The translations under genes were made by a program, and so were the position numbers. Positions 1 to 9,216 of a DNA stretch of 20,020 nucleotides are shown here, piece by piece (position 1 is the first letter of the stretch; each line of letters opens with the position of its first letter). Source of the DNA: JBIOYL01 sp044870185 (GTDB lineage Bacteria; Actinomycetota; CALGFH01); contig JBIOYL010000362.1 in the NCBI GenBank assembly GCA_044870185.1, positions 1 to 20,020 of the forward strand. The letters are read 5' to 3'. The notes below the pieces were generated by a model. That model saw only the letters and a list, made by a program, of their open reading frames with translations, was not told the origin of the DNA and did no database searches.

Positions 1-509
1 CCGCTCACCCGCAGCCGGGACAGCAGCGGCAGGGCCGGGTCGGCACGGGTCGCGATGACCAGCCGCAGCTGTGGCGGGGCGACGCGGAGCAGGAAGTCCA
101 CCCCGTAGGCGACCGCCGGCCCGCTGAGCTCGTGGAAGTCGTCGAGGACGAGCACCACCGGCCCGTCGAGCCGGGCGAGCCCGTCCACCAGCAGGGGCAG
201 GAACGCCGCGACCGCGTCCGGCCGTGGGGGCGCCAGGGTGCGCAGGATGGCCTTGGCGGGCACGGCACCGGACCGGCGCAGCGCCGCCAGCACGTAGGCC
301 CAGAACCGCGTGGGGTCGCTGTCGGCGTGATCCAGCGACACCCATGCCACCGGTCCGGGCAGCCGAGCCGACCTCGCCCAGGAGGCGAGCAGCACGCTCT
401 TGCCGGCGCCGGCCGGCGCCGTCAGCAGGGTCACCGGTCCCTGCACCCCGGCGTCCAGCAGCTCGAACAGGCGTGCCCGCGCCACCAGCCGCCACGGCGG
501 GTGGGGCAC
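1..509 (-). CDS. MalT/LuxR-type STAND ATPase transcriptional regulator, N-terminal part (runs off the left edge)
   Basis: Translation of the minus strand gives the start of a MalT-like NTPase regulator. Visible are a Walker A motif (APAGAGKS, around positions 419-396), the following LLASWAR and PVAWVSLDHADSDPTRFW stretches, a Walker B segment (VVLVLDDFHEL, around 150-120), and the family motif ATRADPALPLLSRLR next to the left edge. Known members bind ATP and an inducer through these domains and activate transcription through a C-terminal LuxR-type helix-turn-helix, which would lie outside the window. The start is uncertain. The only in-frame ATG/GTG/TTG after the upstream stop (TGA at 644-642) is GTG at 509, which has no ribosome-binding site. 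The frame stays open and protein-like up to 641, and a CTG at 629 lies behind a GAGGGGA box. The family is sure; the boundaries are not. Confidence 0.8.
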   Translation of the reverse strand, partial: MPHPPWRLVARARLFELLDAGVQGPVTLLTAPAGAGKSVLLASWARSARLPGPVAWVSLDHADSDPTRFWAYVLAALRRSGAVPAKAILRTLAPPRPDAVAAFLPLLVDGLARLDGPVVLVLDDFHELSGPAVAYGVDFLLRVAPPQLRLVIATRADPALPLLSRLRVS

Positions 510-795
510 GACCAGCTTGGCGGACCACAGCGGCGCCGCCGGCGGGGCGTGGCGCTCGGCCGCCTGCGCCTCGAGCTGGGACGCCGCCGCTTCCCCGTCG
601 GCCCTGCGCCACAGCTCCTGGTCGTTCAGCGCGCCGTCCCCTCACCATCGGCTGTCCGGTGCCGGGCCGCGTGGTGGAACGCTGTCCTGCCCGCGCCGGG
701 CATCGGGCGAACTGCCTACGCAGCACGCCTGCGGCGACCATAGCACAGGGCTTGCACCGGTGGAACCGGCCTGGTCCGGCTACCCTTGGAGGGCT

Positions 796-2142
796 GTGGC
801 GACCCACCGCGACCGCAAGCCGCTCGCGCCCCCGCCGCTGCGGCTGCCCGGGGCCCTGCGGGAGTTCCTGCGCGCCGAGGCGGTCGGCGGCGCCGTCCTG
901 ATCGGCGCGGCGCTGGTCGCAGTGGCCTGGGCGAACTCCCCCTGGGCCAGCGCCTACGAGACGCTGTGGCGGACCCGGTTCGCGCTCGAGCTGGGCCCTC
1001 GCACGCTCGCGACCGACCTGCGCCACTGGGTCAACGAGGGCTTGATGACGCTGTTCTTCCTGGTCGTCGGGCTGGAGATCAAGCGCGAGCTGGTCGCCGG
1101 CGAGCTGCGCAGCTGGCGTCGGGCCGCCCTGCCGGTGCTGGCCGCGGCCGGGGGCATGGCGGTGCCCGCCGCCATCTATGCGGCGCTCAACGCGCACCGG
1201 GCCGGCGCGGCCGGCTGGGGCATCCCGATGGCCACCGACGTCGCCTTCGCCCTCGGGGTGCTCGCCCTGCTCGGCGCCCGCGTGCCGCCGGCGCTCAGGG
1301 TCTTCCTGCTGACGCTCGCGGTCGTCGACGACATCGGCTCGATCCTGGTCGTCGCGGTCTTCTACCACCGCGGCGTCGAGCTGGGGCCGGCGGCCGTGGC
1401 CGCTGGGCTCGTGCTGCTGGTGGCCGTGCTGCGCCGGGTCGGGGTGTGGTGGCTGCCGGTGCACGTCGTCCTCGGGATCGGCCTGTGGCTGGCGCTGTAC
1501 CGGGCGGGCGCCAGCCCGGCGCTGGCCGGGGTCGCCATGGGGCTGCTCGCGCCGGGCCGGCCGACCAGCCCACCCGAGGCGGCGCGGGCGGGCGGCGGCG
1601 CGCTCGCGCGCAATCCGCGGGCGGCCTCGCTACGGGAGCTGCTCCGCGAGGCGCGTGGCACCGTCCCGCTGGTCGAGCGCCTCGAGCACGACCTCCACCC
1701 GGTGACCGCCTTCCTGGTGGTGCCGCTGTTCGCGCTGGCCAACGCGGGCGTGCGGGTGGGCCATGGCGCGCTTGGCGGTCCCGAGGCGGCCGTGTTGGCC
1801 GGGATCGTCGCCGGGCGGCTGCTCGGCAAGCTCACCGGCATCGTGGGCGCGGTGTGGCTCGCGGAGCGGCTCGGGATCGCCGCCCGGCCGAGCGGCACGA
1901 CCTGGCCGCAGCTTGTCGGTGTGGGGATCGTGGCCGGCATCGGCTTCACCGTGCCGCTGTTCGTCGCCGACCTCGCGTTCCCGGCGGGCCGCTTCGACGC
2001 CGCGGTCAAGCTCGGGCTGCTGCTCGCCTCGGTCCTCGCCGCGGTCGGCGGGGTGCTCGTCCTGCTCGGCGCGCGCCCCCCGGCCGCGCCAGCGCCGCCG
2101 GCCGCGCAGGCGCCGCCGGCCCCGCCCGGCCAGCCCCCATGA
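796..2142 (+). CDS. nhaA: Na+/H+ antiporter NhaA
   Basis: 448-aa polytopic membrane protein of the NhaA family, which exchanges cytoplasmic Na+ (or Li+) for external H+ to control pH and sodium. The family signatures are present in order: NEGLMTLFFLVVGLEIKREL, then MATDVAFALGVLALLG with D148 (equivalent of E. coli Asp133), then LAVVDDIGSILVV with the paired ion-binding aspartates D178/D179 (E. coli Asp163/Asp164), a conserved lysine K345 in LLGKLTGIVG (the E. coli Lys300 region), and GIGFTVPLFVADLAF near the end. The GTG at 796 is chosen because GGAGGG lies just upstream (788-793) and the protein then begins at the usual distance from the first membrane segment. The last 25 or so residues are an Ala/Pro-rich tail that does not look like part of the transporter core. 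It is transcribed away from the upstream regulator and converges with ansA. Confidence 0.95.
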   Translation: MATHRDRKPLAPPPLRLPGALREFLRAEAVGGAVLIGAALVAVAWANSPWASAYETLWRTRFALELGPRTLATDLRHWVNEGLMTLFFLVVGLEIKRELVAGELRSWRRAALPVLAAAGGMAVPAAIYAALNAHRAGAAGWGIPMATDVAFALGVLALLGARVPPALRVFLLTLAVVDDIGSILVVAVFYHRGVELGPAAVAAGLVLLVAVLRRVGVWWLPVHVVLGIGLWLALYRAGASPALAGVAMGLLAPGRPTSPPEAARAGGGALARNPRAASLRELLREARGTVPLVERLEHDLHPVTAFLVVPLFALANAGVRVGHGALGGPEAAVLAGIVAGRLLGKLTGIVGAVWLAERLGIAARPSGTTWPQLVGVGIVAGIGFTVPLFVADLAFPAGRFDAAVKLGLLLASVLAAVGGVLVLLGARPPAAPAPPAAQAPPAPPGQPP

Positions 2143-2192
2143 GCACGGCGGCGAGCCGCCTGCCACGCGCCCGGCTGCACGCCGGCCGGCGC

Positions 2193-3215
2193 TCAGCTCG
2201 GCAGGGTCAGCTCGCCGCGCAGGTCCTGCTGCATGAGCGCGCGCACCCGGTCGGGCGCGTGGCCGCAGCCGAGCAGGTAGTGGAGCTTGGCGAGCGCCGC
2301 CTCGGTGGTCATGTCGTAGCCGCTGGTCACCCCGGCGCGCAGCAGGGCCGAGCCGGTGGCGTAGGCGCCGAGGTTGACCGTCCCGCGCAGGCACTGGGTG
2401 CAGTCCACGATCACGACCCCACGGCCGGTCGCCTCGGCGATCGCGGCGAGCAGCTCGCCGTCCCGGTCGGGCGCGTTGCCGGCGCCGTAGGCCTCCAGCA
2501 CCAGCCCTTGGAGCGGGGGCTGCAGCAGGTTGTGCACGACCCGGGCGGAGATCCCCGGGAACAGCCGCAGCGCCCCGACGGTGGCGGCCAGCCGCGCCGG
2601 TGGGATCGGGGCGCGCGCGCCGCCGGCCGGACGGCGGACCAGCTCCCGGTTGACCGTGATCTCGACGCCCGCGGTCGCAAGCGGCGGGAAGTTCGGCGAG
2701 TCGAAGGCGTCCAACCCGTCGGCGTTGACCTTGATCGTGCGGCAGCCGCGCAGCAGCTTCCCGCCGAAGTACAGGCACACCTCCGGGATGGGATGCTGCA
2801 CGGCGATCAGCAGGGCGGTGACGAGGTTGTCGCGCGCGTCGGTGCGCAGCTCGCACAGCGGGATCTGGGCGCCCGTCAGCACGACCGGCTTGTCGAGGCC
2901 CTGCAGCAGGAACGGCAGCGCCGAGGCGGTGTAGGCCATCGTGTCGGTGCCGTGCAGGACGACGAAGCCGTCGACGGCGTCGTAGTGCCGCGCGATGTCG
3001 TGTGCGATCCGCAGCCAGTCCTCCGGCCGCATGTTCGACGAGTCCAGCAGCGGGTCGTACTCGCACAGCTCGTAGTCCGGCATGCTCGGGTGGGCGAGCT
3101 CCGGCAGGCGGCGGAGCTGGTCGGCGAGGTAGCCGGGCGCCGGCGCGTAGCCGCCGGCCGTCCTCGCCATCCCGATCGTGCCGCCCGTGTAGGCGATGTA
3201 GACCCGTGCGCGCAT
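2193..3215 (-). CDS. ansA: Type I (cytoplasmic) L-asparaginase
   Basis: 340-aa enzyme hydrolysing L-asparagine to aspartate and ammonia. It matches the E. coli AnsA pattern closely in length and motifs: AYTGGTIGM near the N-terminus with nucleophile T13, LHGTDTMAYTASAL with the second catalytic T90-D91 pair, K162 of the RTIKVNADG stretch, and TQCLRGTVNLGAYATG toward the C-terminus, where the Cys (C275) aligns with the allosteric-site Cys of E. coli AnsA. The residue aligning with E. coli Thr162, also in that site, appears to be Ile161, so regulation may differ. There is no signal peptide, which fits the cytoplasmic type. The ATG at 3215 follows G-rich possible binding sites (GGGAGG and GGGGAA). 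The tnpB element lies upstream, between this gene and fba on the same strand, so the ansA promoter is either in the remaining left flank or in the element. Confidence 0.93.
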   Translation of the reverse strand: MRARVYIAYTGGTIGMARTAGGYAPAPGYLADQLRRLPELAHPSMPDYELCEYDPLLDSSNMRPEDWLRIAHDIARHYDAVDGFVVLHGTDTMAYTASALPFLLQGLDKPVVLTGAQIPLCELRTDARDNLVTALLIAVQHPIPEVCLYFGGKLLRGCRTIKVNADGLDAFDSPNFPPLATAGVEITVNRELVRRPAGGARAPIPPARLAATVGALRLFPGISARVVHNLLQPPLQGLVLEAYGAGNAPDRDGELLAAIAEATGRGVVIVDCTQCLRGTVNLGAYATGSALLRAGVTSGYDMTTEAALAKLHYLLGCGHAPDRVRALMQQDLRGELTLPS

Positions 3216-3552
3216 CGCTTCCCCGACCGCCCTCCCGACCGCCCCGCACGACCGGCCTCCTCACGACCTCCCAATGGTCGCCCAGGGGCCGGACCGTGGG
3301 AAGGGCGATGCCCTACCAGATCGCGGTCCAGTGCGCCAGCCTTCAGGGCAGCGGTGAAGGGTCGCCGCACCCACAGCCCGGCGCACACCGGGGCTGTGGA
3401 TACGGCGAATGGGGTGTCGGACTCACCTGCTAGGCTCCGCGGTGCCGGTGAGCGGTGGGGGGACCACCGTTGCAGGCCGGTGCCTCCAGCCGATCTGTCC
3501 GGATGTCCAGGAGCCGATGGGAGCGATGGTGGGTGCGCTTGGGCGGCCGGCC
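3216..3552. other. Non-coding stretch between ansA and tnpB, probably holding the element's left end
   Basis: No convincing gene is present. Several inverted repeats are seen: AGGGC/GCCCT around a 3-nt loop (3302-3314), CCTTCA/TGAAGG around a 9-nt loop (3340-3360), and a perfect 9-bp stem CCACAGCCC/GGGCTGTGG around an 11-nt loop (3371-3399). Subterminal hairpins are typical of IS200/IS605-type ends, so the strongest one may mark the left end. No recognisable TTGAT-like or TTAC-like target motif could be placed, so the boundary is unresolved. The region must also contain the ansA promoter unless transcription comes through from fba. Confidence 0.5.
3371..3399. repeat. Inverted repeat with a perfect 9-bp stem (candidate left-end hairpin)
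   Basis: CCACAGCCC (3371-3379) is exactly complementary to GGGCTGTGG (3391-3399), with an 11-nt loop between. It lies about 150 bp before the tnpB reading frame, where a subterminal left-end palindrome of an IS605-group element would be expected. It could instead be an operator in the ansA upstream region. Confidence 0.5.
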
Positions 3553-4815
3553 ATGACGGCCGATGCCGGCCGCCGCTATCGGCTGTATCCGACCTCCGGG
3601 CAGGCCGAGCGGCTGGTCGGCTGGGGCCACACCTGCCGGGCGGTGTGGAACCTGGCGCTGGCCCAGCGCCAGTACGCCTGGACCCAGCGCGGCTACACCC
3701 TGCGAGCTGCCGAGCAGTGCCGCGCCCTCACCCAGGCCCGCGCCGAGCTGGCCTGGCTGGCCGAGCTGCCCGCCCAGTCGGCCCAGCAGGTCCTGCGCCA
3801 GCTGGACCGCGCCTATGACAACTGGTGGAACCCTAACCATCCTGCCGGCCCGCCGACGTTCAAGCAGCGCCGCCGCACCCACCTGGCGGTGCCGTTTCCA
3901 GGGCAGGCCGTCCAGGTGCGCCCGATCAATCGGCGGTGGGCCGAGGTCAAGCTGCCGAAGCTCGGTTGGGTCAGGTTCCGGCTGTCCCGGCCACTGGACG
4001 GGGTGGTCCGCAACGCCACCGTGTCCCGTGATGCGCTGGGCTGGCATGTTTCCTTCGGCGTGGCGACAGGTCAGCAGCCCGCCCCGGCGAACGGGCTGCC
4101 GGGGTGCGGGGTGGACTTCGGCGTAGCCTGCTCGGCGTTCATCTCCGACGAGCAGGCCCCGCGGCTGCTGCCCCCAACGCTCACCGACGGGGAGCGCCGC
4201 CGTATGCTCGGGCTGGAGCGCCGCAAGGCCCGCCAGCTCCGCTGGGCGAAGAAGTACAACCAGGGGCGGTATTCCAACCGGCTGCGCCGCACCATCGGCG
4301 AGCTCGCCAAGCTGAAAGCTCGGCAGGCCCGCCGGCGGGCCGACTTCACCCACAAGCTCACCACCGACCTGGCCAAACGCCACGGCTGGGTCGCGGTCGA
4401 GGACCTGCGGGTCAAGCACCTGACCGCCAGCGCCAAGGGCACGGTCGAGGCCCCGGGCCGCAACGTTCGGGCCAAAGCCGGGCTGAACCGGGCGCTGCTG
4501 GACAACGCCCCGGGGGAGCGGCGCCGCCAGCTCGCCTACAAGGCGCCCAAGTTCGGCTCCGAGCTGCGGCTGGTCCCGCCCGCGGGCACGTCGCAGACCT
4601 GTGCGGCCTGTAGGGTGCGGGATCCTGCCAGCCGGCCTGGGTGTGGGCGGGTGTTCGCCTGCACCGCCTGCGGGCATGCCGCGCATGCGGACCGCAATGC
4701 GGCCCTGATCATTGCAGAACGTGCCGCCGGATGGGCGGTGGACAGCACGCGCAGTCACCCTCGGGTGGCGAGGCCATCTGGCCGCATGCGTGAACCGCTC
4801 GGGAGCGTCGCATGA
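3553..4815 (+). CDS. tnpB: TnpB, RNA-guided nuclease of the IS200/IS605 group (OrfB)
   Basis: 420-aa TnpB. The N-terminus begins with the family's RYRLYPTSGQAERL segment. The RuvC-like active site appears intact: D188 (CGVDFGVAC), E283 (VAVEDLRV) and D380 (HADRNAAL). The C-terminal zinc ribbon is also complete, C350-x2-C353 paired with C370-x2-C373, and an Arg/Lys-rich helical region lies between the first two catalytic residues. In characterised relatives, TnpB uses an omega RNA from the element's right end to cut DNA next to a short TAM, which helps retain the element. ATG 3553 is chosen because the protein then starts just before the conserved RYRLYP. In-frame ATGs at 3517 (AGGAG three bases upstream) and 3526 are alternatives. 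The gene looks undamaged and its coding style matches its neighbours. No tnpA accompanies it. Confidence 0.9.
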   Translation: MTADAGRRYRLYPTSGQAERLVGWGHTCRAVWNLALAQRQYAWTQRGYTLRAAEQCRALTQARAELAWLAELPAQSAQQVLRQLDRAYDNWWNPNHPAGPPTFKQRRRTHLAVPFPGQAVQVRPINRRWAEVKLPKLGWVRFRLSRPLDGVVRNATVSRDALGWHVSFGVATGQQPAPANGLPGCGVDFGVACSAFISDEQAPRLLPPTLTDGERRRMLGLERRKARQLRWAKKYNQGRYSNRLRRTIGELAKLKARQARRRADFTHKLTTDLAKRHGWVAVEDLRVKHLTASAKGTVEAPGRNVRAKAGLNRALLDNAPGERRRQLAYKAPKFGSELRLVPPAGTSQTCAACRVRDPASRPGCGRVFACTACGHAAHADRNAALIIAERAAGWAVDSTRSHPRVARPSGRMREPLGSVA

Positions 4816-4874
4816 CGCCCCCGGGAATCCCCGCCGTTCATGGCGGGGAGGACATCAAGACCCGACCTGCTCCA
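4811..4874 (+). ncRNA. Probable omega-RNA 3' end (right-end hairpin plus guide start)
   Basis: Directly after the tnpB stop comes an 8-bp perfect hairpin, TCCCCGCC (4828-4835) and GGCGGGGA (4842-4849) with a 6-nt loop, then GGACATCAA. In studied IS605-group elements the omega RNA covers the tnpB 3' end and right end, and the bases just past the element act as the guide. Here the guide would begin near 4859 and read the antisense of the fba 3' end. The 5' limit of the RNA cannot be seen; it may extend 100 bases or more into tnpB. The hairpin is seen directly; RNA production is inferred. Confidence 0.5.
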
Positions 4875-5877
4875 TCTCCTGGCTGTAGCGGCCGAAGCGG
4901 GCGGCCCCGTTCAGCTTGGCGCGATGGTAGAAGGCGTGCTGCGCGGCCGGGCCGTTGGCGGGGTCGCCCTTCCACGCCTTGAGGGCCGGAGCCTGCAGCG
5001 CCCGCCCGTAGGAGAAGCTGAGCTGCCACGGCTGCGGGCCGAGCCGGTTCATCGCGTTCAGGTGCGCGGTGGCCGCCTCGTCGGTCTGGCCGCCGGACAG
5101 GAACACGATGCCGGGCACCGAGGCGGGCACGTGGTCGCGCAGGCAGCGCACGGTGGCCTCGGCGACCTCCTGCACGCCGGCCTGCTCGGGGCACGTCGTG
5201 CCCGACAGGACCATGTTCGGCTTGAGCAGCATGCCGTCGAACCGGACGCGATGGGACCGCAGCGCGGCGAACACGGTGGCCAGGACGTCGGCGGTCACGT
5301 CGTGGCAGCGCCCGATCGTGTGGTCGCCGTCCATCAGCACCTCCGGCTCGACGATCGGGACGAGCCCGGCCTCCTGCGACAGCGCCGCGAAGCGGGCGAG
5401 CGCCTCGGCGTTGGTGTCGATGCAGGTGCGGGTCGGGATCCCGGGCGCGATGGTGATGACCGCCCGCCACTTGGTGAACCTCGCGCCCAGGTCGCGGTAT
5501 TCGCCCAGCCGGCCGCGCAGGCCGTCCAGGCCCTCGGTGACCTTCTCGCCGGGGAATCCGGCCAGTGCGACGGTGCCTTTGTCGACCTTGATCCCGGGGA
5601 TGATGCCCTGGCGGGCGAGCACCTCGACGAACGGGGTGCCGTCGGCGGCCCGCTGGCGGATCGTCTCGTCGAACAGGATCACGCCGCTGATGAACTCGCC
5701 GGCGCCCTCGGTGGTGAACAGCAGCTCACGGTAGGCCCGGCGGTGCTCCTCGGTGGAGGTGACCTGGATGGAGCTGAAGCGCTTGGAGATGGTTCCCGTG
5801 CTCTCGTCGGCGGCGAGGATGCCCTTGCCGGGGGCGACGACCGCCCGGGCCGTGGCTGCAAGGTCTGCTGCGTTCAT
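4855..5877 (-). CDS. fba: Class I fructose-bisphosphate aldolase
   Basis: 340-aa class I (Schiff-base) aldolase that reversibly splits fructose 1,6-bisphosphate into dihydroxyacetone phosphate and glyceraldehyde 3-phosphate. The active-site signature is clear: LLKPNMVLSG with Schiff-base lysine K219, IVEPEVL with E177/E179, FTKWR with K136, GIKVDKG with K97, and LAADESTGTISKRF with D24. These correspond to rabbit aldolase K229, E187/E189, K146, K107 and D33. ATG 5877 follows an AAAGGAG box at good spacing. The protein ends in GRYSQEMEQVGS. Its TGA stop (4857-4855) is made of bases belonging to the right end of the neighbouring tnpB element (ATCAA on the other strand), so the last residues or the stop may have changed on insertion. 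pgi is nearby but on the other strand. Confidence 0.95.
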   Translation of the reverse strand: MNAADLAATARAVVAPGKGILAADESTGTISKRFSSIQVTSTEEHRRAYRELLFTTEGAGEFISGVILFDETIRQRAADGTPFVEVLARQGIIPGIKVDKGTVALAGFPGEKVTEGLDGLRGRLGEYRDLGARFTKWRAVITIAPGIPTRTCIDTNAEALARFAALSQEAGLVPIVEPEVLMDGDHTIGRCHDVTADVLATVFAALRSHRVRFDGMLLKPNMVLSGTTCPEQAGVQEVAEATVRCLRDHVPASVPGIVFLSGGQTDEAATAHLNAMNRLGPQPWQLSFSYGRALQAPALKAWKGDPANGPAAQHAFYHRAKLNGAARFGRYSQEMEQVGS

Positions 5878-5944
5878 GCCTGCTCCTTTGTCGATCGGGC
5901 GCTGGCCGTCCGGGCGCGACGGGCCCGTCAGCGCACTCGCCGTG

Positions 5945-5973
5945 AGCCTACGTAGCTGGACCGAACATGGAAA
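5945..5973 (-). promoter_or_regulatory. Candidate fba promoter
   Basis: On the minus strand, TTTCCA (5973-5968) and TAGGCT (5950-5945) are separated by 17 bases, giving a leader of about 60 nt before the fba ATG. TAGGCT fits the TAnnnT form of actinobacterial -10 boxes; the -35 match is partial. Confidence 0.3.
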
Positions 5974-6110
5974 GGTCCGGATGGCCGTTGCGGGTGCGGC
6001 CGGTCGGCCCTGGCCCGCCGAATGGCTACCCGCAGGAAGGAACGCAAGCGATACTACGGGGAGCGTGTCGCCGACCCTGTTCCCGTCGGCGCTTGGTGTC
6101 AGGATGCCGC

Positions 6111-7256
6111 ATGCGGATGGTTGCCACGAGCGAGCGCCGGCTGGCCCTGGTGGCGGTGCTGGCCACCTCGGCGATCGCGCTGGCCGACGTGTGGACGGCC
6201 GGCGGCACGGTCCTGATCGGGGTGCTGATCGTCGGGCCACTGCTGGCCGCGGCCGGCCTGGACGCCTGGGGCACAGCAGCCGTCGCCGGCTACGCGCTGG
6301 CGCTGTCGATCGTGCTCGGCGCCACGGACGGCATCTTCGGCACCCGCGACCATCTGCTGCGCTGCCTGGTGGTCGCCATCGGCGGGGCGTTCGCCGTGTT
6401 CGTCGCCGAGCGGCGCACCCGGCGCGAGCGGGCCCTGCTGCGCATCGCCAGGGTGGCGGACGTGGCCCAGCGCACCATCCTGCGTTCCATCCCGGCCCGC
6501 CTGGACTGGGTCGGGTTCGCGGTCCGCTACCTGTCGGCCACCGAGGAGGCGGTCGTGGGTGGGGACTTCTACGAGGTGACCTGTACCCCGTATGGGTTGC
6601 GGGTGCTCGTCGGGGACGTGAAGGGCAAGGGCCTGGACGCGGTGCGGCTGGCCTCGCTGGTGCTGGGGGCGTTCCGGGAGGCCGCGTTCGCCTCCCCTCA
6701 CCTGACCAGCCTGATCGCCCGGCTGGACCGGAGCATCAGCCGCTACCTCGGCGAGGAGGACTTCGTCACCGCGGTGGTGGCCGAGTTCGACCCGACGGGC
6801 CAGCTGCGCCTGGCCAACTGCGGGCACCCACCCCCGCTGCGCCTGCACGACGGAAGCGCCGAGCTGCTGGAGACGGCCGAGCCGACCACGCCGCTCGGGC
6901 TCGGACCGGCCCCGGCGGTCCAGAAGATCGAGCTGAGCCCGGGCGACCGCCTGCTGCTGTACACCGACGGGCTGGTGGAGGCGCGCGATCGCCGCGGGCG
7001 GGCGTTCGCGCTCGACGAGCAGGCGGCGGCCTTGCTGACGGCACCCTCCCTGGACGACGCCCTGGACAGGCTGGTCGGGATGCTGCTCGCGCACGTGGGC
7101 GGGCACCTGGACGACGACATGGCCCTGGTGCTGGCCCAGCCCATCGAGCCGGCCGGCCGGCGCCCCACGCCGCCGGCACACGGCGCGATCGACGCCGACG
7201 GCCCCGGACCGCCCGGGCGGGTCGTCTCAGCCCGTGCCGAGCAGAAAGCGACGTGA
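6111..7256 (+). CDS. Membrane-anchored SpoIIE/PP2C-type serine/threonine phosphatase
   Basis: 381-aa protein. The first 100 residues hold about four hydrophobic segments (roughly 11-27, 33-50, 55-72, 83-100), followed by a basic stretch and a linker helix, then a SpoIIE-type PP2C domain. Metal-binding motifs are visible: VVGGDFYEV (D152), GDVKGKGLDAVRLAS (D169), LLYTDGLVEARD (D286) and a late DDDMALV (D334-D336). Members of this family dephosphorylate anti-sigma-factor antagonists or similar proteins, often in response to stress; the partner is not visible here. The ATG at 6111 has AGGA (6101-6104) six bases upstream; an in-frame ATG two codons later is possible. Only 3 bases separate its stop from pgi, suggesting co-transcription. 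The last 40 or so residues are Pro/Gly-rich and look disordered. Confidence 0.88.
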   Translation: MRMVATSERRLALVAVLATSAIALADVWTAGGTVLIGVLIVGPLLAAAGLDAWGTAAVAGYALALSIVLGATDGIFGTRDHLLRCLVVAIGGAFAVFVAERRTRRERALLRIARVADVAQRTILRSIPARLDWVGFAVRYLSATEEAVVGGDFYEVTCTPYGLRVLVGDVKGKGLDAVRLASLVLGAFREAAFASPHLTSLIARLDRSISRYLGEEDFVTAVVAEFDPTGQLRLANCGHPPPLRLHDGSAELLETAEPTTPLGLGPAPAVQKIELSPGDRLLLYTDGLVEARDRRGRAFALDEQAAALLTAPSLDDALDRLVGMLLAHVGGHLDDDMALVLAQPIEPAGRRPTPPAHGAIDADGPGPPGRVVSARAEQKAT

Positions 7257-7259
7257 CCC

Positions 7260-8891
<1,632 letters not shown>

Positions 8892-8944
8892 CCGGGGGCG
8901 ACAGGGCGCCGGCGGCGGGCGGGCCTGAGCGGGCCGCAGGCGGG

Positions 8945-9214
8945 CTACGCCTGGGCGACCTGCAGGTAGGTCACGCCGCGCAGGTCCAGCCAGTAGCGGC
9001 CGGGCCCGCGGGCGATCCGGATCTGGGCGCCGCCGCAGCCGGGGCAGCGCAGGATCGTGCCCATGCCATGGCCGTAGGCCAGCAGCGCCCCCACCTGGGC
9101 GCGGGCCCCGCAGCCCGCGCACCCGGTCCAGCCGCTGGTCACCTCGACCCCGAACACCTCCTGCAGCAGCCCCGCGGCCGCGTTGCCGTCCAGGCGCAGG
9201 TCGTCGGTGTCCAT
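8945..9214 (-). CDS. DUF6510-like small zinc-ribbon protein
   Basis: 89-aa protein beginning MDTDDLRLDGNAAAGLLQEV. It has two CxxC pairs (C32/C35 in CAGCG and C57/C60 in CPGC) that probably bind zinc, and a C-terminal WLDLRGVTYLQV segment. This pattern recalls DUF6510 proteins, which have no assigned biochemical function; the assignment is from memory of the family pattern. The ATG at 9214 lies 2 bases after the stop of the reductase gene, with GGGAGG in the last reductase codons as a ribosome-binding site, so it is the third gene of a tightly packed operon. A role in metal or cofactor handling for the molybdopterin protein, or in electron transfer, would be a guess. Confidence 0.72.
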   Translation of the reverse strand: MDTDDLRLDGNAAAGLLQEVFGVEVTSGWTGCAGCGARAQVGALLAYGHGMGTILRCPGCGGAQIRIARGPGRYWLDLRGVTYLQVAQA

Positions 9215-9216
9215 GC

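Larger units (their letters stand above)
3371..4858 (+). mobile_element. IS200/IS605-group (IS1341-like) tnpB-only element; left boundary approximate
   Basis: The element has a single tnpB gene, no tnpA (Y1 transposase), no terminal inverted repeats and a right end carrying a strong hairpin followed by GGAGGACATCAA. That arrangement is typical of IS1341-type TnpB elements in GC-rich bacteria. The right boundary is placed at 4858, after TCAA. The left boundary is only a guess, set at the 9-bp stem hairpin beginning at 3371. Without tnpA the element cannot move by itself unless a Y1 transposase is supplied from elsewhere in the genome. It lies between fba and ansA, two genes read on the opposite strand. 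Confidence 0.65.

Noticed and set aside
738..796. Possible promoter for nhaA with TACCCT near 781
   Set aside because: No -35 element at a plausible spacing could be found; TTGCAC at 752 is 23 bases away and too far.
786..3818. Very long plus-strand open frame of about 1,000 codons
   Set aside because: It covers nhaA in another frame and ansA antisense, is Arg/Gly/Ala-rich without motifs, and exists because GC-rich DNA has few stop codons.
8892..8944. GC-rich gap between pgi and the DUF6510-like gene as a terminator
   Set aside because: Only 4-bp stems such as GGCC/GGCC can be formed, and there is no T-tract.
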